Positions 39,387 through 49,460 of a stretch of 64,000 bases of DNA are shown one piece after another. Source of the DNA: Phaseolibacter flectens ATCC 12775 (GTDB lineage Bacteria > Pseudomonadota > Gammaproteobacteria > Enterobacterales > Enterobacteriaceae). A program made the translations under genes and the position numbers. Every line of letters begins with the position of its first letter. The stretch's first letter is position 1. The DNA is taken from assembly GCF_000518745.1 (NCBI RefSeq), contig NZ_JAEE01000006.1, positions 62,001 to 126,000 on the forward strand, written 5' to 3'. The notes beneath the pieces were generated by a model. That model had not been told where the DNA came from. It ran no database searches and saw nothing but the letters and a program-made list of their open reading frames with translations.

Positions 39387-40721
39387 ATGGCAACCCGGTA
39401 TAAAGCGATAGTCGACGAGTTAGCCGTGGCAATACGTCATGGCCTGTTACCCGCTGGAAGCCAACTTCCCACACACCGTCAACTGGCAAAGTCTAGGCGG
39501 ATCTCACTGGCGACCGCAACCCGTATCTACAGCGAGTTATCAGCGATGGGGTTAGTCAGTGGCGAAACCGGTCGAGGTACCTTTGTCCGAGATATCTCTC
39601 TACCAGAAGGATTGGGTATCGATCAGCAGATGCCAACCAATGGCATGTTAGATTTGAATTTTAATCATGCCACTTTATCTTATCAAACAGGTTTATTAAG
39701 AGAGGCGTTACGTCAACTGACGACCAGCGGAGAATTAGAGTCATTGCTCCGCTACCAACCCCATGCAGGCCGCGTGCAAGACCGCGAAATTATTGCTCAC
39801 TATTTAGCTAGCGCTGACTTCACGCCTTCGCCAGGATCCATTCTGATTGTGAATGGCGCACAACATGGACTGGCTGTTGTGGCAATGGGATTATTAAAAC
39901 CAGGTGATGTTGTGGCAGTTGATGCACTGACTTACCCCGGATTTAAAGCGCTAGCCAGAACCTTGCACTTGGATTTGGTCTCTATTCCGATTTACCAGAA
40001 CGCACCCGACTTACTTGCTTTTGCACAACTTTGTCGCGAAAGATCCGTTAAAGCAATTTATTGTATGCCGACACTGCATAATCCTTTAGGCTGGGTTCTC
40101 ACCCGCCAACAACGACAAAAAATTGCCGCTATCGCCAGGCAACATCATTTATTGATCATTGAAGATACGGCTTATGCCTATCTGGTGCGTCACGCGCCGC
40201 CACCTTTGGCTTACTTTGCGCCTGAAAGAACATTATATATCACCAGTTTCTCCAAAAATTTGGCAGCAGGTCTCAGGATCGGTGCCATTGTAAGTCCCCG
40301 TTGCTATTACCCGACACTTGAGCGAGTGATCCGCACCACCACATGGAATACCCCCGCGTTAATTACCCGCCTTGTTTGCCAGTGGCTGCAGGATGGTACC
40401 GCAAGAAGATTGGAAATACTGAAGCGCAGAGATGCCCGCCAACGTCAACGTTTGGCCAAAGCATTGCTTGCTCCTTTACACTCGATAAGTCATGCCAATT
40501 CTTATTTTATTTGGCTGCCACTGACAGATGAAGTGCGTTCTGAAACCATCGTCAAACGTTTGGTGCAACAAAATATCTCTGTCTCGACTGCCGAGCCTTT
40601 TAGTGTCAGCCATAATACCCCTCATGCCATTCGACTAGCCTTAGGTTCGATTCCTCTTGATATTTTACAGCAAACACTGATTAAGATCCGTGACATTATC
40701 TTGCATGCGCAGTACGAATAA
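39387..40721 (+). CDS. MocR/PdxR-type GntR regulator with aminotransferase domain
   Basis: A 444-residue fusion. The N-terminal winged HTH of the GntR family shows GLLPAGSQLPTHRQLAKSRR and ATATRIYSELSAMGLV. The C-terminal fold-type I aminotransferase domain has the PLP lysine at about residue 290 in SFSKNLAAGLRIG, and the aspartate/asparagine set in YCMPTLHNPLG and IIEDTAYAY. It resembles the YdcR group. MocR proteins sense PLP or amino acids, and the paired DMT exporter next door is the likely target. The sequence around the PLP site looks intact. Confidence 0.9.
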   Translation: MATRYKAIVDELAVAIRHGLLPAGSQLPTHRQLAKSRRISLATATRIYSELSAMGLVSGETGRGTFVRDISLPEGLGIDQQMPTNGMLDLNFNHATLSYQTGLLREALRQLTTSGELESLLRYQPHAGRVQDREIIAHYLASADFTPSPGSILIVNGAQHGLAVVAMGLLKPGDVVAVDALTYPGFKALARTLHLDLVSIPIYQNAPDLLAFAQLCRERSVKAIYCMPTLHNPLGWVLTRQQRQKIAAIARQHHLLIIEDTAYAYLVRHAPPPLAYFAPERTLYITSFSKNLAAGLRIGAIVSPRCYYPTLERVIRTTTWNTPALITRLVCQWLQDGTARRLEILKRRDARQRQRLAKALLAPLHSISHANSYFIWLPLTDEVRSETIVKRLVQQNISVSTAEPFSVSHNTPHAIRLALGSIPLDILQQTLIKIRDIILHAQYE

Positions 40722-40815
40722 TCACCTTATCAGCAAAGATCATCGTTCTCACTAGACACGGCATACCGAACAAAACCACCACAACACAGCCTGTACCCCT
40801 TGTATTGCTGTTACT

Positions 40816-41496
40816 TCAGCTGTCGCTCTGCCTTATGATTTTTCCTTGTTGCATGTAGGAGGCACGTTGGCACATATACTCCACCACATCCGTATCATGG
40901 CTCACCAAAAGCAAAGTTAAATTGGCTCGCTGTTTTAGCATATTGAGTAAATTAAGGATCTCAGCTTGGACTGACATATCCAATGCCGAAGTGGGTTCAT
41001 CCAGTAACAGAATTCGAGGTTGGAGGAGTAAAGCACGTACAATCGCCACACGTTGTCGTTGTCCACCAGATAATTGATGAGGATAGCGATCAATCAGCTC
41101 AGGATCGAGGCCGACTTCTTCGAATCCTTGTCGGATCCGGCGCGCCCTATCCGGTACATGACGTAATTGTAACGGCTCAGACAAAGTTCGCCCCAGTGTA
41201 TGTCTGGGATGCAATGAGGCATAAGGGTCTTGAAAGACCATCTGTACATCTTGTCGCAACTGCCCGCGGAAGGTCTGCCCAGGCCGTAGCCAATGACCGG
41301 CTAAACGCATTTGGCCTTGCCATAACGGATTCAAACCGGCTAGTACCCACAATAACGACGACTTACCGCAACCAGATGGCCCCACGAGTCCATAACACTC
41401 ACCTGGCGCTACCTGTAAAGTAACCCGATCCACCACTCGCCGAGCAGCGGCGTCTCCTCGGGCATGTGAGACACTGAGGTCAGTGAGTTCAATCAT
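40816..41496 (-). CDS. Peptide-type ABC importer ATP-binding protein (DppF/NikE-like)
   Basis: A 226-residue ATPase. Walker A is GPSGCGKSSLLWVLAG, the Q-loop is VFQDPYASLHPR, the signature is YPHQLSGGQRQRVAIVRAL, and Walker B is ILLLDEPTSALD with SHDTDVVEYM after it. It energises import through the two permeases upstream. The start at 41496 (MIELTDLSVSHA) gives an 8-bp overlap with the preceding gene; an upstream Met at 41520 is in frame. It lacks the long C-terminal oligopeptide extension, as in NikE-type subunits. Last gene of the five-gene operon. Confidence 0.9.
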   Translation of the reverse strand: MIELTDLSVSHARGDAAARRVVDRVTLQVAPGECYGLVGPSGCGKSSLLWVLAGLNPLWQGQMRLAGHWLRPGQTFRGQLRQDVQMVFQDPYASLHPRHTLGRTLSEPLQLRHVPDRARRIRQGFEEVGLDPELIDRYPHQLSGGQRQRVAIVRALLLQPRILLLDEPTSALDMSVQAEILNLLNMLKQRANLTLLLVSHDTDVVEYMCQRASYMQQGKIIRQSDS

Positions 41497-42337
41497 GCTC
41501 AAGACTGGCCTCCAACGCAACCCGATCTAACGTTGGCAATGGCTGATTGCGTAACGATTTATTCGGCCGACAGGCCCATAAGGTGCGCGTATAAGGATGA
41601 CTGGCTGAGGCTAACGCGCTAGCAGGTAATCTGTCCAATATTTGTCCCTGATACATCACGAAGACTTGTTGGCAATGTGCTGCTACCTGTTGTAAATCAT
41701 GGCTAATTAAGAGTAACCCCATTTTACGCTGCTCGGTTAAGCGCACGATTAAATCTAAAACCTGATCACGTAATTGCTGATCGAGTGCGGAAGTCGGCTC
41801 ATCTGCAATTAAATAATGCGGATCATTAATTAATGCCATCGCCAGCATCACGCGCTGTCCCATCCCACCAGATAATTGATGCGGATAATCATCGATTAAT
41901 TTTGCTGGATCAGACAATCCAACCGCATTCATCATCTCTAACACTTTTTCACGTCGAGCGCGGCGACTTAATTTTTGATGTAATTTCAATGGCTCTTCCA
42001 CTTGCCAACCGATACTTCTTGCTGGATTAAGTGCATACTTGGGATCTTGTAATACCATGCCAATGCGGGTCCCTCGCCATGTATTCCATTGTCCCTCTTT
42101 CAGGTTTAAAAGGTTATCTCCACCCAAAGTAAAGCGTCTCGCCTGCAGCGATAACGATCGGGGCAGTAAGCCCATTAAGGCTCTCGCGGTCATCGATTTT
42201 CCTGAACCGGATTCGCCTACTAACGCAATACGTTGATGTGTGAGGTGTAAATCAATGGATTTAATAATCGGCGGCCGATGTTCTACCCCAATGGTCAAAC
42301 CTTCCGCTACGATAAACGCATTGCTATCTGTTGTCAT
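41489..42337 (-). CDS. Peptide-type ABC importer ATP-binding protein (DppD/NikD-like)
   Basis: A 282-residue ATPase with Walker A GESGSGKSMTARALMG, Q-loop VLQDPKYALNPARSIG, signature YPHQLSGGMGQRVMLAMAL and Walker B LIADEPTSALDQQLRD. The start at 42337 (MTTDSNAFIVAE) overlaps the upstream permease by 14 bases. It pairs with the DppF-like ATPase to form a heterodimer. Confidence 0.9.
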   Translation of the reverse strand: MTTDSNAFIVAEGLTIGVEHRPPIIKSIDLHLTHQRIALVGESGSGKSMTARALMGLLPRSLSLQARRFTLGGDNLLNLKEGQWNTWRGTRIGMVLQDPKYALNPARSIGWQVEEPLKLHQKLSRRARREKVLEMMNAVGLSDPAKLIDDYPHQLSGGMGQRVMLAMALINDPHYLIADEPTSALDQQLRDQVLDLIVRLTEQRKMGLLLISHDLQQVAAHCQQVFVMYQGQILDRLPASALASASHPYTRTLWACRPNKSLRNQPLPTLDRVALEASLEHD

Positions 42338-43178
42338 GTCGAGGGTCCAATTTGTCACGTAAACCATCACCCGTCAGATTAAAAGCTAGACTGGTCAGTA
42401 AAATCGCCCCACCGGGTGCGGCGGCGACCCACCATTGATCAAAAATCACTTTACTGCCCTCGGCAACCATTGCACCCCACTCCGCGGTAGGTGGTTGAAC
42501 CCCCATACCGAGAAAGCCCAAACCTGCCGCAGATAAAATCACACCCCCTAAACTCAATGCGGCCCGGACGATCGCAGCAGGTAGACAAAGCGGTAAAATG
42601 TGACCAATCAGTAAGCGTACTCCGTCGATCCCTTGCATTTTTGCCGCTGCCAGATAGTCACTGCGGCGCAGTGCTAAGGTTTCCGCCCTTGCCTGTCTTG
42701 CAAAAGGGGGCCAGCTGGTTAAGGCCAGAGCAAGCGCCCCATTAATTAATCCAGGGCCTAATACAGCCACCAGAGCCAACGCGATGACCAGATTGGGTAA
42801 TGACATAAAAATATCAGTGATCCGCATCAAAATACGCGCGATCCCTCCCCCGACATACCCTGCCAATACCCCAATAAATATTCCAACAGGGAGAGTCAGG
42901 ACTAAAATCAGTGCAACCAATAACAAGGTGGGTCGAGTGCCGAAAATCACACGGGATAAAAGATCGCGGCCAAAGCCATCCGTGCCTAACCAATGCAAAG
43001 CGCTAGGCGCTAACAGTCGTTGAGCAATGACTTGGTTATCCGGTGAATAAGGTGCTAACCAAGGGGCAAAAATGGCCATGATAAGGAGCAAAATAAGCAG
43101 CGCCATACCAACTTGCAATGTCAGGCCTTGCCCTCGATATCGTCGATTAGTCCCAACACCATACGCAGTATTATTCAT
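42324..43178 (-). CDS. Peptide-type ABC importer permease (DppC-like)
   Basis: A 284-residue inner-membrane protein with about six hydrophobic segments. HWLGTDGFGRDLLSRVIFGT is the DppC/OppC N-terminal motif, and the EAA loop that contacts the ATPase is near RQARAETLALRRSDYLAAAK. The start at 43178 follows CGAGAA and overlaps the upstream gene by four bases. Confidence 0.9.
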   Translation of the reverse strand: MNNTAYGVGTNRRYRGQGLTLQVGMALLILLLIMAIFAPWLAPYSPDNQVIAQRLLAPSALHWLGTDGFGRDLLSRVIFGTRPTLLLVALILVLTLPVGIFIGVLAGYVGGGIARILMRITDIFMSLPNLVIALALVAVLGPGLINGALALALTSWPPFARQARAETLALRRSDYLAAAKMQGIDGVRLLIGHILPLCLPAAIVRAALSLGGVILSAAGLGFLGMGVQPPTAEWGAMVAEGSKVIFDQWWVAAAPGGAILLTSLAFNLTGDGLRDKLDPRHDNR

Positions 43179-44227
43179 CGTGTTCTCGGATCCATAAACC
43201 AAATCAACCTATCTGCCACAGCATTAATCACGATGTAGCAGAGGCCAATTAATAATGTTGTACCTAAGATAGCTGGGGTATCTGCTGCAAATAATGCCAT
43301 TGTCATATAACGACCTATACCCGGCCACGCAAACACAATTTCTGTCAACACAGAGCCTTCCAGTAACGAGGCATAAGTAAGCAGTAATACGGTGATCATA
43401 GTCGCACTAATATTAGGGAAGAGGTGCTGTAACACGATGCGGCCTTGTCCGCAGCCTTTTGCTTTCGCGAGCACAACATAGTCTTTCTGGCTTTCTTCAA
43501 GTAAAGCAACGCGTATTAAGCGGGTCAGGGAGGCCATTGCCAATGTCCCCAAGACAACGACAGGTAACCATAAATGCGCAATGGCATTAAAAAACAGTGC
43601 GGGATCACCAGATAATGCACTATCAATCAGGATAAACCCAGTATGAGGCTGCAGGGTATACAAATACAGATCATCCAGTCGCCCAGGGCCTGCTGACCAA
43701 TGTAATCTCGCATAGAACAAAAATAAGCTGAGTAAACCAACCCAAAATACTGGCACCGAATAACCTAACAATGAGATAAGGCGAACCACATTGTCCAGCC
43801 AACTGCCTGGTTTCCATGCGGAACACAACGCGAGACTCACTCCCGCAAAGGCACCGAGGAGCATAGCACTGGTTGCTAACTCGATCGTCGCAGGGAAGGC
43901 GTGCATCAAATCGGATAAAACGGGCTGGCCAGTAACATGGGAAACTCCTAGGTTCCCCTTGGCTAATTGGCAAAGGTAACGCCAGAATTGAACCGGTAAA
44001 GGCTGATCCAGTCCTAATTGTGTGCGAATTTGCTGATAGGTCGATTCACTCGCGTGATCCCCTGCCAGCTGCAATACGGGATCAACTGGCGAAAGATGTG
44101 ACAACATAAAGGTAAAAATCAATAAACCTATCAGGGTAATGACCAAGGAGAAAAGGGCCTGACTCACAGGACGGAGATGACGCGTGAACGGCGACAGACG
44201 ACGCTGCCGCCACGGGTGTTGACTCAT
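43175..44227 (-). CDS. Peptide-type ABC importer permease (DppB-like)
   Basis: A 350-residue inner-membrane protein with six predicted helices. LGLDQPLPVQFWRYLCQLAK and GNLGVS are DppB/OppB hallmarks, and LLEESQKDYVVLAKAKGCG is the EAA loop. ATGA overlap with the binding-protein gene indicates translational coupling. Confidence 0.92.
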   Translation of the reverse strand: MSQHPWRQRRLSPFTRHLRPVSQALFSLVITLIGLLIFTFMLSHLSPVDPVLQLAGDHASESTYQQIRTQLGLDQPLPVQFWRYLCQLAKGNLGVSHVTGQPVLSDLMHAFPATIELATSAMLLGAFAGVSLALCSAWKPGSWLDNVVRLISLLGYSVPVFWVGLLSLFLFYARLHWSAGPGRLDDLYLYTLQPHTGFILIDSALSGDPALFFNAIAHLWLPVVVLGTLAMASLTRLIRVALLEESQKDYVVLAKAKGCGQGRIVLQHLFPNISATMITVLLLTYASLLEGSVLTEIVFAWPGIGRYMTMALFAADTPAILGTTLLIGLCYIVINAVADRLIWFMDPRTR

Positions 44228-45798
44228 TTACTCACCTGATTATAAAAAACCATATCCGGATTGACCCCTTGGCGATACCCTTGAATATTGTCTCGTATCG
44301 CTAGCATCTGATGCGCTTGTAAGCCAATGACATAAGGGGATTCAGTCTGAACCTGCTGCTGCATTTTTTGATACAAGGCCGAACGTCGGTTCGGGTTCGT
44401 TTCTGCAACAGCAGCCAACGTTTGTTGGGTCAATTGAGGAATAGACCAGCCTGCTGTCCAAGCGAGGGTTTTACTGCCATCGTTAGGATGATAGGCAAAA
44501 GCCGCGGCGTTGCTGTTTGGATCAAAATAATCCGGCCCCCATGAGGTCAACACAGCTTGAAACTGCCGACTTTTGGTTTTCGCCGAAACCTCGCTACTGA
44601 TACTAGGAAGAAGCTCAATACGGATCCCTCCCTTGGCAAAACTCGCTTGTAAGGCTTGAGCAATATCTAAATAAGGCGGCTGGTTATTGACGATCAGTTT
44701 AAATGTTACCTTTTTCAGCCCGGCCTGCTGCAAAATATGTTTAGCCTTTTCTGGATCAAATTTGAATGGGGTATCGTTAAGTGCACCAGGATACCCCTCA
44801 GGTACAAAAGCTTGATGGATACTGAATTGTCCCTTTAATAAATCCCGAGTAATGCCTTGATAATCGAATAAATAGCGCGCAGCCTGCCACAGTGCAGGAT
44901 GACTCAATTGTTCAGAGCCAGCGGTATTGAACATCAGATAATAGAGTGACGCGATAGGCACAGCCAATGTCTTCACGCCCGGTTTATTATTCAGTGCGAC
45001 GATCTGATCAACGCCCAAATTGCGAGCCATATCCACGTCACCCTGTTCCAGCAACAAGCGTCTCGTGGCTGGATCAGGCACATTTTTAATTAAAATATGG
45101 GCTAAGCGTGGTGCGCCACCAATCGCACGGCGATTGGCTTCCAGTAATAACGCCTCTCTGGCAATATAGCGAGTGATCTGATAAGGCCCCGTGCCAGCGG
45201 AGTGACTATTGAGCCATTGATGACCTAGATCTTGCTGTTGTTGATGGGCCAGAGCCTGTTTTTGGTTAATAATGGACGCCACTGGGGCTGAGAGTAAACT
45301 CAGTACAAACGAAGGACTGACTTTGGCTGACCAACTGATTTTAACTTGGTTGTCTGCTGTTTTTTGTAAAAACTGACCGATATTTTCCGCATTCCAACCC
45401 AATTGAGTCAGGATAAACGCCGGTTCCAAATTCAGTTTGACGACTCTGAATAAGGAAAAAATCACATCTTCTGGCCGTAATGGATCACCATTGGCAAACG
45501 TTGCCCCTGATTTTAGGGTAAAGACCAAGCTATGACCATCGCTTCCAGCCTGCCATTGACTGGCCAACACGGGCTGTAAATGTAGGGGATCAGCCGGATC
45601 TGACTGTAATAAGCGCTGATACAGACTATTAAACGCCTGCACCGGTGTTAATGAAAAACCCTCCGCGGGATCAAAACTCGACACATCATCTAATGCCTGA
45701 GCAATCACTAAGGTCTGTTTAGGCGTTATCGCCCAACTCGTCAATGTTGGCAGTACCGATAATGCCAATACAAAAGGAAGCAAGGGTTTCATCATCAT
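44224..45798 (-). CDS. Periplasmic solute-binding protein, family 5 (peptide/nickel type)
   Basis: A 524-residue extracytoplasmic protein. The signal peptide runs to about residue 24 (LPTLTSWA-ITPKQTL). TLVIAQALDDVSSFDPAEGF, FTLKSGATFANGDPLRPEDV and SAGTGPYQITRY are typical of the SBP_bac_5 fold. It should bind small peptides, opines, glutathione or a similar ligand and hand it to the two permeases. First gene of the five-gene operon. It starts 236 bp after tauD on the same strand, which suggests, but does not prove, that the cargo is a sulfur compound. Confidence 0.9.
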   Translation of the reverse strand: MMMKPLLPFVLALSVLPTLTSWAITPKQTLVIAQALDDVSSFDPAEGFSLTPVQAFNSLYQRLLQSDPADPLHLQPVLASQWQAGSDGHSLVFTLKSGATFANGDPLRPEDVIFSLFRVVKLNLEPAFILTQLGWNAENIGQFLQKTADNQVKISWSAKVSPSFVLSLLSAPVASIINQKQALAHQQQQDLGHQWLNSHSAGTGPYQITRYIAREALLLEANRRAIGGAPRLAHILIKNVPDPATRRLLLEQGDVDMARNLGVDQIVALNNKPGVKTLAVPIASLYYLMFNTAGSEQLSHPALWQAARYLFDYQGITRDLLKGQFSIHQAFVPEGYPGALNDTPFKFDPEKAKHILQQAGLKKVTFKLIVNNQPPYLDIAQALQASFAKGGIRIELLPSISSEVSAKTKSRQFQAVLTSWGPDYFDPNSNAAAFAYHPNDGSKTLAWTAGWSIPQLTQQTLAAVAETNPNRRSALYQKMQQQVQTESPYVIGLQAHQMLAIRDNIQGYRQGVNPDMVFYNQVSK

Positions 45799-46033
45799 TA
45801 TATCCTGAGCTTTTGTATCGAGTGTATCGGGCGATATTTATTCTGTAAAAGTTGATTATTTGATATTAATATACCAAAAAGATATAACCATCGCTGAGAT
45901 AAAGACCAAAAAATAAGATAACGCTAAACGGGTAAGCGTACGGGGCAAAATGGTTCTGATAACAGGGTTTAGCAAAGGTTAACGGGATTAACAGACCTGA
46001 TGAGGCTGGTTGAAACTGAGGCCGGCGGAGTGA

Positions 46034-46882
46034 TTAACGTTCACTGACTCCCCGTGGTTTATCTCCCAGAATCGTGGCACGGTGCATCACTCGCCGCTGC
46101 GGACGATAGTCATCGCACGCATAATGGCAGGTAATTCGGTTATCCCAAAACACCACATCGCCCGGTTGCCAGCGCCACCTGACACAATATTCAGGCTTAA
46201 CACTGTGAGCAAATAATAAATTAAGCAGACAACGACTTTCAGACTCCGCCAGCTCAATGATCCGTGATGTAAAACCTTCTGTCACAAACAGGCCTTTCTG
46301 ACCAGTTTGTGGATGCACTCTGACTACAGGATGCACAACCGGCGGATTGAGGCGCCTCACTTTATCAAGCTCCTGCACGGCCTCGGCTGTGCTGGCAAAA
46401 CGGGTCGCGGGAAATGACAGACTGATATCATGCTCTGCTGTCAATCCATCCAGTAAACGCTGTAGCGGTGCAGATAATCCTGAATACGCCGCACTGCTGC
46501 TGGCCCATAAGGTGTCGCCACCGTATTCCGGTACCTGTTTCGCCGTTAATATGGAGCCTAAGGGCGGTGTTTCGATAAATGTCACATCCGTATGCCAAAG
46601 TGCATTATCACGTAAGTCATTCAGTGCCGTATCTAGGATCAGTACATCAGGTTGACCCGCAACTTTCGGATAAATGGGGTGAATATGCAGCGGACCAAAG
46701 TGCCCAGCAAGACGTGCCTGATCAGTCGGAGTCAAAGGCTGGTTTCTGAAAAAAAGAACCTGATGTTGCAGTAATAACTGCGTGAGCTGACTTATCTGCT
46801 GGGCTGACAAAGCTTGACTTAAATCGATGCCAGAAATCTGAGCGCCTAACGCACTGGCTACACGCTTAACGGTGATATTCAT
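46034..46882 (-). CDS. tauD: Taurine dioxygenase
   Basis: A 282-residue Fe(II)/2-oxoglutarate-dependent dioxygenase that releases sulfite from taurine. The metal triad is His97 and Asp99 in LWHTDVTF and His253 in CHYACDDY. The 2-oxoglutarate-binding arginine lies in [14 protein letters not shown], with nearly the length of E. coli TauD (283). GGAG precedes the ATG at 46882. It overlaps tauC by 17 bases and ends the tauABCD operon. Confidence 0.93.
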   Translation of the reverse strand: MNITVKRVASALGAQISGIDLSQALSAQQISQLTQLLLQHQVLFFRNQPLTPTDQARLAGHFGPLHIHPIYPKVAGQPDVLILDTALNDLRDNALWHTDVTFIETPPLGSILTAKQVPEYGGDTLWASSSAAYSGLSAPLQRLLDGLTAEHDISLSFPATRFASTAEAVQELDKVRRLNPPVVHPVVRVHPQTGQKGLFVTEGFTSRIIELAESESRCLLNLLFAHSVKPEYCVRWRWQPGDVVFWDNRITCHYACDDYRPQRRVMHRATILGDKPRGVSER

Positions 46883-47702
46883 AAAGACTCCAGCCTGCAA
46901 GGCGTTTTTGGATCTGACTCAGTAATAATTCGATGCTTAATGCCACCAGCGCAATCAGTACGATCCCTGCCACTACCACGTCAGTAGCCAAATATTGCGA
47001 GGCAGATTGCACCATAAAACCTAATCCACGATTAGCGGCAATCAGTTCAGCGGCAACCAAGGTCGACCAGCCCGCTCCTAATGCAATACGTAATCCCGTC
47101 AACAGTTCTGGCACAATACCGGGTAAAATCACCAACCCGATCACTTGCCCACGACTGGCACCAAGGCAACGTACCGCACGAACTCGACTGAGATCCGTTT
47201 TTCTGACAGCCTCATAGGTGCTAATGACCAAAGGCGCTAAGATAGCGAGGTATATCAATAGTATTTTGGAAAATTCGCCAATACCAAACCAGATAACAAT
47301 CAAGGGTAAATAGGCCAAGGGTGGGATAGGACGATAAAAATTAATCAGTGGATCCACGGCTGCACGCCAAGTGCGATTAAGCCCCATCACAATTCCAAGA
47401 GGGATGGCGGTCACCATGGCTATCATCAACGCACTGAGTACTCGAAGCAGACTGGCAGCAATATGCTGCCCCAACGAAATCCCCATATAGCCTTCAGCCA
47501 GCAGACGAAGAAATGCCTGCCATAGCTGCCAAGGCGCAGGAATAAACAGGGTATTGATCCCACCTGCGGCGGCGGCAATAAACCAGCTACCCAACACGAC
47601 CAACACACTGAGACTTGAAATCAGCGCCGGAGCGCCTCGCCGAGGGCGCCGATGACGCGTATGGCGTACCGGCCGATGAGTCGGTTGCAAGTGCTGAGTC
47701 AT
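46866..47702 (-). CDS. tauC: Taurine ABC transporter permease
   Basis: A 278-residue inner-membrane protein with about six helices. [20 protein letters not shown] and [20 protein letters not shown] (EAA loop) are typical of TauC/SsuC. The N-terminal cytoplasmic tail is unusually rich in Arg and His ([14 protein letters not shown]). One base separates it from tauB. Confidence 0.92.
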   Translation of the reverse strand: MTQHLQPTHRPVRHTRHRRPRRGAPALISSLSVLVVLGSWFIAAAAGGINTLFIPAPWQLWQAFLRLLAEGYMGISLGQHIAASLLRVLSALMIAMVTAIPLGIVMGLNRTWRAAVDPLINFYRPIPPLAYLPLIVIWFGIGEFSKILLIYLAILAPLVISTYEAVRKTDLSRVRAVRCLGASRGQVIGLVILPGIVPELLTGLRIALGAGWSTLVAAELIAANRGLGFMVQSASQYLATDVVVAGIVLIALVALSIELLLSQIQKRLAGWSLYEYHR

Positions 47703-47703
47703 C

Positions 47704-48477
47704 CTATTGTCCTTCTAAAAGTTGATCGAGGATCGTCTGCCGTTGTAAGGCAAACTGCCGGTCTGCTCTCAATTCCCGAATCGAAGCCCCCTGTAAAAAA
47801 CGGTGGGCATAATCAGGTTGTAAGGCTGTCGCCAAACGGACAGGCGGGCCCTGCAAAAGATAAAGATCCGTGGCCAACAACAAGGCTTCATCAACACTGT
47901 GGGTAATCAGTAGCAGCCCGACCCGCGTCTGTTGCCAGACTTTCAGCAGTAAATGCTGCATTTTTTCGCGAGTCAGTGCATCTAACGCGCCAAATGGCTC
48001 ATCGAGCAAAATAAAATCAGGCTGTATTGCCAACGCGCGAGCCAATCCAACTCGCTGACGCTGCCCACCCGATAACTGATCAATTTGCTGATTAGCACAG
48101 GCTTCGAGTCCGATCAGTGCCAGATATTCTATGGCGATTTGGTAGCGTTCTGCGCGTGATATGCCTTTTATTTTCAGACCAATAGCAACATTTTCCCACA
48201 CGGTTAGCCAAGGCAATAACGCATCGTGTTGGAACACCACCGCCCGCTGTCCCGAAGGCCCATCAACAGGCTGAGAATCCAATCGCACTTGCCCCCTATC
48301 TAAGTATTGAAAACCGGCAAGCACATTCAATAATGTTGATTTACCACAACCTGATGGCCCCAGTAATACCGTGCTACGTCCTTTTATCACATCCAGATCG
48401 AGGGCATCCATCACAGACATATGAGGCGATGAGTCAAAGGAAAGGCAGCCCTGTACCAGCTGTAGCTTATCGGCCAT
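47704..48477 (-). CDS. tauB: Taurine ABC transporter ATP-binding protein
   Basis: A 257-residue ATPase: Walker A LLGPSGCGKSTLLNVLAG, Q-loop VFQHDALLPWLTVWEN, signature IDQLSGGQRQRVGLARAL, Walker B FILLDEPFGALD and the switch His in LLLITHSVDEA. It overlaps the tauA stop by one base. Confidence 0.94.
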   Translation of the reverse strand: MADKLQLVQGCLSFDSSPHMSVMDALDLDVIKGRSTVLLGPSGCGKSTLLNVLAGFQYLDRGQVRLDSQPVDGPSGQRAVVFQHDALLPWLTVWENVAIGLKIKGISRAERYQIAIEYLALIGLEACANQQIDQLSGGQRQRVGLARALAIQPDFILLDEPFGALDALTREKMQHLLLKVWQQTRVGLLLITHSVDEALLLATDLYLLQGPPVRLATALQPDYAHRFLQGASIRELRADRQFALQRQTILDQLLEGQ

Positions 48478-49460
48478 TATTTATCCTTAGAAATAAATTC
48501 AGCTGAGACCCAATGCTGATAACTTTGCTGTATTTCAGGTATCGTTTTCTGTTGCAGTAAAAATTGTGCGGTGGCCTTGGTAGCAACCGCCGTACCGCCA
48601 CCCAGTAATGCTGGACTTAATTGTTCTTGCCGGATAGGGTAGTGACTACCTGCCAGTAATGCAGGCACATCCTCAACGGGTACACCGACTAATTTGGCAA
48701 TTTTGGCCACATTCTCAGAACCGGCTTGATAATTTTTCGGATGCTGCTGATAATCTTCAAATCGATTCAGCACCACTTGACTAAACTGAGTTAATATCTC
48801 AGAGTGCTTTGCTGCAAAATCTTGACGGGCGACCCAAACTTCAAACGTAGGCGATCCCCATTGTCCAACCTGCTTTGCATCGGCTAAGATCCGTCCCTCT
48901 TTCTCTATAGCACTCAACGCTGGCGACCAGACAAAGGCACCATCAATATCACCCCGCTTCCATGCAGCAAGGATCTCAAGTGGAGCCAAGTTCACAATAT
49001 TGACCTGTGCGGGTTGAATTCCCCAGTGTTTTAATGCGGCGAGCAAACTGTAATGAGAGGTCGAAACAAAAGGGGTGGCGATGGTTTTGCCGATCAATTG
49101 CTGGGGGCTTTTGATATGACTGGTTTTAGTCACAACCAATGCTTCTGCTGAGTTAATCTGAGTTGAAACCAAAAATGCCACTAATGGCAGTCTTCTCGAT
49201 ACGGCGGCAGCAAAAGGACTTGATCCTAAATTACCGATTTGAATGGAATCAGAAGCAAGGGCAGCGACGACATCTGGGCCACTGTTAAAACGTCGCCATG
49301 TGATAGGTTTGCCGAGTGTTTTCTCAAAATGGCCATCAGCTTGATCAACGCTTGCCGGTTGAACCCCTGTCTGGTAGCCGATCACCAAGTTTTCAGCAGA
49401 TACTGAAAAAGTCAGTACTGCAAGGCTCATTATTCCCAGCCACCGTAATTGATTGTTCAT
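48477..49460 (-). CDS. tauA: Taurine-binding periplasmic protein
   Basis: A 327-residue binding protein. The signal peptide ends near VLTFSVSA-ENLVIGYQTGVQP. GNLGSSPFAAAVSRRLPLVAF and DGAFVWSPALSAIEKEGRIL match TauA. AGAGGTG lies six bases before the ATG at 49460, so the upstream Met at 49508 is rejected. In E. coli the operon is induced under sulfate starvation through Cbl and CysB; a matching site was not resolved here. First gene of tauABCD. Confidence 0.92.
   Translation of the reverse strand: MNNQLRWLGIMSLAVLTFSVSAENLVIGYQTGVQPASVDQADGHFEKTLGKPITWRRFNSGPDVVAALASDSIQIGNLGSSPFAAAVSRRLPLVAFLVSTQINSAEALVVTKTSHIKSPQQLIGKTIATPFVSTSHYSLLAALKHWGIQPAQVNIVNLAPLEILAAWKRGDIDGAFVWSPALSAIEKEGRILADAKQVGQWGSPTFEVWVARQDFAAKHSEILTQFSQVVLNRFEDYQQHPKNYQAGSENVAKIAKLVGVPVEDVPALLAGSHYPIRQEQLSPALLGGGTAVATKATAQFLLQQKTIPEIQQSYQHWVSAEFISKDK

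Noticed and set aside
40983-41423. A 146-codon plus-strand frame opposite the DppF-like ATPase gene
   Set aside because: Antisense shadow of a gene with all ABC motifs intact on the minus strand.
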